A stretch of DNA of 55,670 bases, taken from IMG/VR virus record IMGVR_UViG_3300030118_005064, positions 1-55,670 of that record; one strand, 5' to 3'. Positions within the stretch are counted from its first letter, which is position 1; every line of letters starts with the position of its first letter. Shown here in pieces: positions 16,601 to 25,600 of the stretch. A model generated the notes under the pieces. It did no database searches. It had not been told where the DNA came from and saw only the letters and a list, made by a program, of their open reading frames with translations. The DNA is from a virus. Made by a program: the position numbers and the translations under genes.

Positions 16601-19600
16601 AGTCCTTGACTCTGATGGTAACCAAGGCTTTTCCGTCGTTATCCACTCAACCATCCCCGGTGCAAGCGGTCGCAATTTCTGCGCTTGGCTTGACGCCAGT
16701 CGGGCACAAACGCCGTACCGACCGCAATACCTCATCGGTCACGGCGGTCGGTTCCGCAACTACTGGTGCCAACCTGATGAAATCAGTGGAGAGAACATGC
16801 ACCCGGCACCGATGCCCATCAATCGTTTCGGTAGACCGTTTGCACCAATCACGACACTCAAGGAGTATCTACCACCCGAAAATGTTGACGATGAGACGAT
16901 GAACAATCTCAACTTCGGTGCTGACACAGTGGACAGCGGAACGAACTTGCAGTTCTCCAACACAGAGGTTGTTTCAGGAAGAACCAGCAATACGCTTCTG
17001 AATGAGTCGTTTGAAACTCAAAGCCCTGCATCGGCACTCGTTGATGGTCTGAGAGTGGGTACGAAGGCCAAATCAAGAATCAATTTTGGCGGAATGACCA
17101 TGGCTGGCATACCCGGCTGGTCGCCTGACTTGAGTAAGTGGGGCTACACTAACGACGGTACGGTCAACGCCACAAGGTACGGCAACGCGTCCAATGCCTC
17201 TGACGCCATGACCGTGACAACAGAAGGAAGCGACGACGGCTACATCCCCAAGACGGACATGTTGGCAGAAAACATCGGTAGTCGTCCACTTTACGGTCTG
17301 CGCTTTGAAGACCATCGTGGGGACAATCACACCATCCGTTTGTTGTACAAACAGTTCGGCAAGTCCTTTTCAGGCGAAAACACCTACCTGCCTCCGACAC
17401 TGGACGAAGAGGTCATCGTTCACTTTGACGACCGAGATGTAGGACAAGGTGGATTTACCATCGGTCGGCACATTGTCGGCACAGGTGAAGTTTGCGGCGA
17501 AAAGACTGGAGGCAGTGCCAAGAAGTTCAAAGGAAACCTTTGGAACACCTACCCGTCTCCAATCGTGGGAGTCAAAGTCGCTACATCGCTGTCCAGTGGT
17601 ACCATGACGGTGACGCTGGACGCACCGTATGACACCAGTGCACCTGCCGTGATGCAATCTCACCCCGACATCCTTGGCTACCTTGGTTTCCCAAAGAGCG
17701 GAATGTTCCAACTGTCAAAGCACGGCACGGGCGGTAGTGACCACCAAGGGTTGACATTTTACTACACGAGCAGAACACACAACAATTACAGCGGCAGTCA
17801 CAAGTTTTTCGGTGTACTCGGCGGTTCTGCCAGCCACAGCAACGGCGACTGGTACATGAGTCCAAGAATCAACTTCACGAGTCTCTTGACGGATGAAGTG
17901 ATTGCGGCGGCAGTGGCTCACGCTATCAACATGGAAAGCACCACACAAGACAACATTGAGGCAACTTCGTTTGACTGCACTGACATGTTCGCACCCGATG
18001 GACGCACCTTGGGTGAGTGGGGTGTGAGTCCGACAGCCATCCGAATCAAGGTGCGGTCGGATTCCAAGGTGCCACTCAACCGCCTGTTTGAAGCCAATGT
18101 AGCAAAGGACTTCGGATTGCTGGATGGTGTTTCCACAGAAACAGTGGACAGTGGGACGCATTTGCAAGGCTTAACGGACGCTGACAAGGATGCCGGAGTG
18201 AGGCTGGACATCGGGTACATACCGAAGACCGTCTTGCACATCAGCACAAAGTACAGAGGGACCAATGCAAACACCGCTACCCCAGTGTTGGTTGACAGTC
18301 AAAACAGTGTCGTTGACATCATTGACTGGCAGAGAAATCTGAGAGGAGAAAACTTCACTGACATCGCAGGTGACCACATCATCCCACGGGTGGACTCTCC
18401 TTGTGTAGAGGTGCATTCTTTTTCGGACCCTGACATCAGCGTAGCCACGAATGAATCGTGGGCTCTGCTTGGCAAACCAGCGTCTGACACAGCCAACAGT
18501 TGGGGTGAACCCTTCATCGTTTGGCACAGTAGCAACGCTTGGGCAAGAGTGCGAAGTAAGGCAGGCGTCAGTGACCCCGAAGAAGTGGTGACCATTGAAA
18601 GTAAAAGCACCAACCCAGTGGCATTCCCCAACCCTGCCGCAAACGACATTCTTTGGAAGCGAAGTTCAACCTATCGTGATTTTTCACAGATAGACGGTGT
18701 GAGGATAGCGGGTAGCAAAAACTCCAGTCCGTTTCTGCACTTCCGAGGTGGACGGGACAGCCCTGACCACTATGTTCCTCTCTACTTTGGTGGTGGTTTT
18801 AGCGGCGTCGTGACGGACATCAATGACGGTACGCAGAACGACTATGCTGATTTCTACACACATCCATACTCCAATGGACCCACCGGTTCGGCTGGTTTCC
18901 AAAATGTAGGAGAAATCGCTGGTTCGTTTGCACTCATTGACACCAACGCCATGATGGCCATGTTCCCCGGCACGGTCTACCTTGACCAGCACAAAGGACA
19001 GAATCATCCCCCTTTCTTCAATCAGGATGCCATACTACCCTTTGACATGACCAAGGGAGCAAACAGCAAAGCGACTGGATTGGACTACACGGACGGTACG
19101 AACTCTGTCCACGCTAACATCCCGAGCCCTGTCATTCTGCGCTTCGCTCATCCGCATGCCCGCTACAAGCACGATAGCAGTGCGAGTGACGCCACAACTT
19201 ACATGATTTTTGGACCGGGACAGGCTTTCCCGCATAACACAGCAACAACTGAACCACAGGGTGCAAACATTGTCACCGCTGGCAACGGCTACAGTGCAGT
19301 GCCAATTCACATCGGTGGCGATGCAAGTAAGGATTCGTTCTTGCCGAACCAATTGGCTAACGGAGACAGCGGAGAACACAGCGGTTTCAACAGAGGAAAC
19401 GCTTTGGCTCACTTGCCCATGACCACTTTCTTTCAGAAGAACAATGTTTCCGGTTTCAATTACACGATGAACTGGCAACCGACAAAGGGCTTTCCGAATG
19501 TGAATGCTTCCGGCTCTCGCACATACTCGCAAACTAACATCATGGGGTTCTTTTACGAAGGGTCAGACCAATCAGTCACAGGACTTCCCAAGCACTATCA

Positions 19601-22600
19601 CCCGTTCAATCACATCTTTGATGACATCAGCAGTAACGCTGTTGGCGGTTCAAGCCATCCGACTACGAGAAAGTCATCTGTCATTTGGCACATGGATGGA
19701 GGGTATCACCCCGGCGGTCATTTCCTTGACGACCATGTACGGAAGAATCCCAAAAATCATGCGGCAAGTGCATTTTTGTCAACGGGTAGCGGTGCTAAAC
19801 ACAACACAAGTGCCTTCCGACCTGCTGGACTTCTTGCCAAGGCTTACCTCAGTTACTATGGGGGTTCGCCTGACAATCAAGTGTTGGACGACAATGTTGT
19901 CGTGGTGGATGCCACACGCTGTCAAAACGCAGAAGAACTTGGTGCAGTGCTCAGCGGTGCCATTAACACCTTCCCCGGCAAAGACCCGTTGAAGGCGATT
20001 GGCGGCACTTTCATGCCCAGTATGCAGAACGCTCACAAGCAAGACCGCTACGGTTGGGTAGAATTGGCAGTGAACGAGTACAATGCCGAAAACGGCGGGA
20101 CACCTGCTTCTTTGCGAGTCACCAGCACGACGACAACACTTCCCGATTACGGTTGGCTAAGAGTCAGTAACGGCACCACTGCGGGCTTTGCGCCTTACAT
20201 TTCTCACAGCGTTTCAGCACCAAACATAACATTTACGCTTGCGAAGAACACCATCACTTCCAACACCAATGTGGTAGACCCCCAAGCACGCAGTGCAATT
20301 ACACCTGACTCAAACTACAAAGCGTATGTTTGGGCCAAGGCAGGCACTCATCGCTTCAACAACGCCGCCTCCGGCGCTTCAAGAGACCACATAACGCAGG
20401 TTCACTTCGGCGGGTTCCAAGACGCCGTTGACAGGACCAAGCCGGTCGGCGCTGTAGGATGGCACGGTGAGGCCTATTCGTACCTCAATTCGTATGAGGC
20501 TTCCAACAAAATAGGTGCCAATTTGCACCCTGCTGGCTTGGGGGCATGGCATCCGTTCTTGGGCTTCAATCCTTACGGGGCCGCAGAAACTTGCGTCAGT
20601 GGAGGAAGCCCGGTCAGCAAACTTGCGGAAGGCGGTGCAGTCGTGTCGTTTTACGAGGATTACTGCGTGAGTGGACTTGCCAGTCGTCATCTCGTAGCCA
20701 TCACTCACGAAAGCGAGTTGCCGTTGATTGCGAAAGCCGACAAAGACGGCGTGAGTGGAATGGGCGATTGGTTGCATGTTGGCCAAACAGGCAACATTGA
20801 GCATGCTGGTACGGTGGCATGGGACGCAAGCAAGGTGCACAACAAAGACCGTTATGTCGGCACCGCTACGGCCGGACCGCATGTAGAAGCGCAGGTTCAC
20901 TCGGGTTTCTCGTTGCCCACGGCGAGCAGTGATTACCCTGCCGTTGGTAGCGCACCTTCTGACTCACAACTGCACAGAACCATCCAAAGCGGTGACATGG
21001 TGCGAGCAAATGCTTGCAACTATCCAACTGGGGATTTGTTTTGGGACGAATCTGTTGTGAAAAACTCGGCTTTCCACGAGGACAGAGGGACATACGGTGT
21101 TGAGTGTATAGGAGTCAGCGACCGGAACGACTACCTGAACACTGCCGCAACGCCCTACAAAGGTCTGTACAACTACTACAACGAGCGTAGTGCGGCTCGC
21201 AATTTCTTGCCGGAGCATGTCGTGTGGAAGCGCATGGACGGCGGCAGTGTGACCATGCCCGCTGTCAACGCTCGTGGGCTCGGAATGATACCGTGGACGA
21301 AGCGAAAGGACGGTAGTGAGTACAAAACCGTCGGCGAAAAAATCCTTGGCAACAACCGATTTTCTTTTGAGACGACCAACGCCGCCATGTTCCCCATCAT
21401 CCAAGCACAGGAGTTGTCGCATCCACAGTTGGCGGAACAACATCCGCTTGAAATCAGAAACGCCCTGTTGATTCCCAACGAGCACATCCAGTTCCAAAGT
21501 GTCAGTGTCGTTGACGATACCGGGCAAGAACACCGGTTGGAGGGTGGTAGCCCACTTGGAACGGTCATCATGGACTTCCGGCACATCAGTGACCGTGAAA
21601 TTGAAGGCCTTGCTCCTGCCCTTGCTGGTGCAGGTGTAAGTCCAAATCTCAAAATTCGCTTGCCCAATCCTGACGAGATTCCCGGCAACATCGTGGTCAG
21701 GTCAGGATTTGACCGCTTACAGGGCTATCAAAACGAAACCATCGGTAGCGGTGGCCTGCAACACCCTGCACAGGCGAGTGCTCAACTCCAGTCAATGTTC
21801 GGCAACTCACAGCCGGGACCAAGGCTGTTTCCAACATGGGAGAACAACGGTTGGGAACATCTCAGTCAGGATGCAGAAGACATCTCCTCCGACACGAGTC
21901 ACAGTCGCTTGAAGTTCCCTGCTTCTACTTCCGAAGGTTGGAGTGACCACACTGATAACGCCCCTCTTGATTCTGCTTACGAGCCACACGACCGAAGTCT
22001 GTTCTTCCATGTCACTCGCATGGGCGTGTCCATGACGCATCGTTACGATGTTGACGAACTGACCTACTCCAGTTTCAGCGGTACAGAAATCACCGTCGGG
22101 TCTACACCCGAAGCGGCTACATGGACGGATTCAAACGAGCAAAGTAGCGGTCGGTATTTCCTGCGCGTTTATGACCCAACGACCGACAAAGGCGTCATCG
22201 CTTCGTACACGGGAGTGGGGACAAACAAGTTCACAGGCGTCGTCTACAGTCCCGACTTCTCGTCATTCGTGGCCGGGAAGACTGGACTCAAGGTTGTCCC
22301 ATCGTACTACATGCCTGCTGGCTCAACAAGGCTGTTTGCGGCAAGGCGATTACGAGACCACGCAGAGTACAGCGGTGCCAGTCCTGACATGAAGTCCATT
22401 GATTGGTTCACGCTTTACAGCAATCTACCTGCAAACACTGGTGCCATGGCGGCAACATCCACAGCCTACACCAACTTGACCAAACCGAAAATGACACCAA
22501 TGCCCATACCAAGAATGGGGCATCATCATGTCAATGCCACCATGGCACTGATGCCCGGACACTACGCTCACCCTGCTTACCAGCGACTGTACGACCTCAA

Positions 22601-25600
22601 CACTGCTTGTCAAAGTGCAAATTACAAGTCTGCCGACCACGACCTCATCGGGCCTTTGGAAGCCACAAGGACATCGGTCACCGCTACTTTGCAAAGCGAC
22701 GGTTATGTCAGAGACCCGCTCGCTTGGTTCTCTACACCAACTGCACCGTTCGGTCCCAGCGACATTCACGGAGGCAGTTTCACACTGCTCACTGAAACCA
22801 AAGTGAAGTACGAAGGCTACGGCATAGCCGCCAGTGCAGGTTCCAACGCAGGTACCATCAACTCACAAGGAGGTCATACGCTTGTTCTTGAAGCGGCCAA
22901 CACCTACACTCTGAACAATCATTTCCCTGACCCTCTTGAAGTAGGCGCATACCAAATCATCATTCAGCCAAATGTGTTCAAACAGCAACTGCAAGGTTTC
23001 CATCTCAACCACGGCACCGAAAACAAAGCACCCAGCGAAAGCGGAACCAAGGTCACTGAACTGACAGGTCAACAAGTCAACACCGTGATTGCAATTGAGA
23101 AGAACATGAGCACGAGGGGTGCTTATGCTCTCATTCTTGCAGAGGCCATGATGGCTGATGTACGAGGCTGTGAGGTCATTCTCAATGAAGTGATTTTGGA
23201 CATTGAGCCGGACGCTGGAAGTCAGTTCACCAACTTGGCTCCGCTCGCTCTGTACAACCCGTTAGGTGTGCAAGAGAGCACGAGTCCCTCATTCACACGA
23301 CGAAGCCTGCCATACCGTCCCGGTATGTTTGAGTCGTCCACTCCGGGTCGCACTTTGACCATCCCTTGGTGGGGCATCCTGCACAAAGACGGGGCGACTT
23401 CCTCCAGCGCTGACAAGTTTAAGCACCTTGAGTGGCACAAGCCTGACAACTACTACCAACTGTGCAGGGCCAACTACGGTTCAGTAGGGGCGCAGTTGAC
23501 GCTTGCTGGCTATCCTACAAGTTTCCTTGACATCTACGAGCCGCACAAGCGTCTGCGTAGCCTCAATCCAAACTGCATCGTTATCAGCGATAACGATTCT
23601 GACACCATCGTTGTTGACGACAATGCTTTGTTCCCTGTGCAACCCTATTACGGCGAGAACTTGGTGTACTTCAAAAACGGCATACGCTACACGGCCACTT
23701 ACACCAACCGGACAGGAACGCTCGCTCATGCTACCCTCGGAGAAAGCGACACCTTCTCAGGCGTGACTGGAACTACTGAGTTTTGGGCCAACTTGAGTGC
23801 GGGCACTGTTTTGCGACTTACCACGCCTTATGACAACGGAGATGCTGACTCACTGTATATAAACTCTCAAACCAGTTTGATGACAAGAAATCTGCCACAA
23901 GTGGCCAACGGGAGCAGAGACACCAACTCGTTACAACCGGCTGATGCGTTCCTTTGCATGTGGCATCCAAATCTCGGTCGCCCGTTCACTTGGTACAGCG
24001 ACGACAACAGTAGAAGTTTCTATGCGAATACAGGTGTGGCGGACGCCCCTGTCAACCAAAAGCCGTACAATCATGTACCTGAGCACTTTGAAACCATTCA
24101 CTATCACGATTTCAACTATGTTGCCAGCAAAGGACCGTTCGCTCTTGGAATGGAATGGATAAAGCCACCCGTCACTGAAACCGATTCATACTCCCTCCAA
24201 GCAGTGTCCGATTCAGTTGGTACCCTGTCCAACCGCAGGGGTATAAATTTCCAGCAGATTCTCGCCACTACCACATGGATGACAGGTATTCGTGTAGTTG
24301 GAAGTGACATCATTACTTCCAACCGTGGCAACAATAATGATTTTGACACAGACAATGTGTTCTTTTCCAAGATTGATATAGCGAATACTGATGGAATTTT
24401 TGACCAACAAAGTGCTGGACTTGGTGATTCGGACCTCAACAGTTGTGATGGGTTTGACATTGACCCCAGTGGTACGAAGATGATTGTCACAGATTTTCAT
24501 GGCGGCGGCATACGAAGTGCGACGCTTGCATCTGCCTTTGATGTGTCAAGTACCTTTACCTTCACCGGTAGTAGGAATGTGTCAAGTCAGACAGGTATTC
24601 GTGCTGTCTCATGGAACAACGATGGCACCAAGTATTTCATCGGTTACACATCTACTGTCCGTCAATTCACTGCCGGTACGGCTTATGTGGTGGCCTCCGG
24701 TGATACCGAAGGCACCTCTGCTACGCTGTCTTTTTCCAACATAAGCGACATCGTTTTCAGCCCGGACGGAAGCAAGGTGTGGTATGGAGACACGAATGGG
24801 TATGTACGAGAGTACAGCCTGTCCACACCGTATGACACTTCTACCGGCAGTGCGACTGTCACGCTTGACCTGCGTACTTACTTCCTCAACAGAACCGCGT
24901 CTGTGTCTTCAAACTCTGCTACTTCCACTCCTTGGCTTTCAGGCATTGACTGGAGTGACGACGGGACGAAACTCTATGTCTCTACGCTGTACGGCGTGAT
25001 TGACGACAGCAAAATGTCCAACAATCCAAGTCCAGCAACGGTCAACGGCATAGACGGAGCAAACACCACCAATCGCTTCCCGATTATGGAAATCAGCATT
25101 TCAACGACCACCGAAAGAGAAGGGACAGGTGCGGCGTTCACTGCCGCAGAGATTGACGCTGATGCAGTTTTGACACATCAGGGCGGCACGCTTGGTTCCA
25201 ACAAGTACAATTTCTTCGGCTTTTGGGGAGGGGGTAGTCATGGTGGCGGGGCCGTGAGTCGGTTGGAATCGTACGGACATTCCTTGATTGGGTGGGGCAG
25301 TGATACCTTTGGCATGGATTGCGAAACCTATCAAGACTCTACAGGAGTGGCTACTTTAACACTGCCGAATGACAGAAACCGATGTTTCGGTTATCGCATG
25401 GCCGTACGGCAGTTGTACAACCGACCTCGTTGGTCACCGTACATACGAGGTTGGTTGGAAGTAGCGAACAGCAACGCCATGCTCGGCTACTATCACGGCC
25501 CTCTCATCCAACACGACTCCAAGTCAAACGGTTGGGACTATGTGGGAAGCGATTCGGGCGAAAGCGATGCGGACATCACTGCCATGAACATCGGCATTTT

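Noticed and set aside
23855-23870. TATATAAA sequence inside the giant gene
   Set aside because: Looks like a TATA box but sits mid-gene on the coding strand with no start of a new gene downstream; expected by chance over 16 kb.
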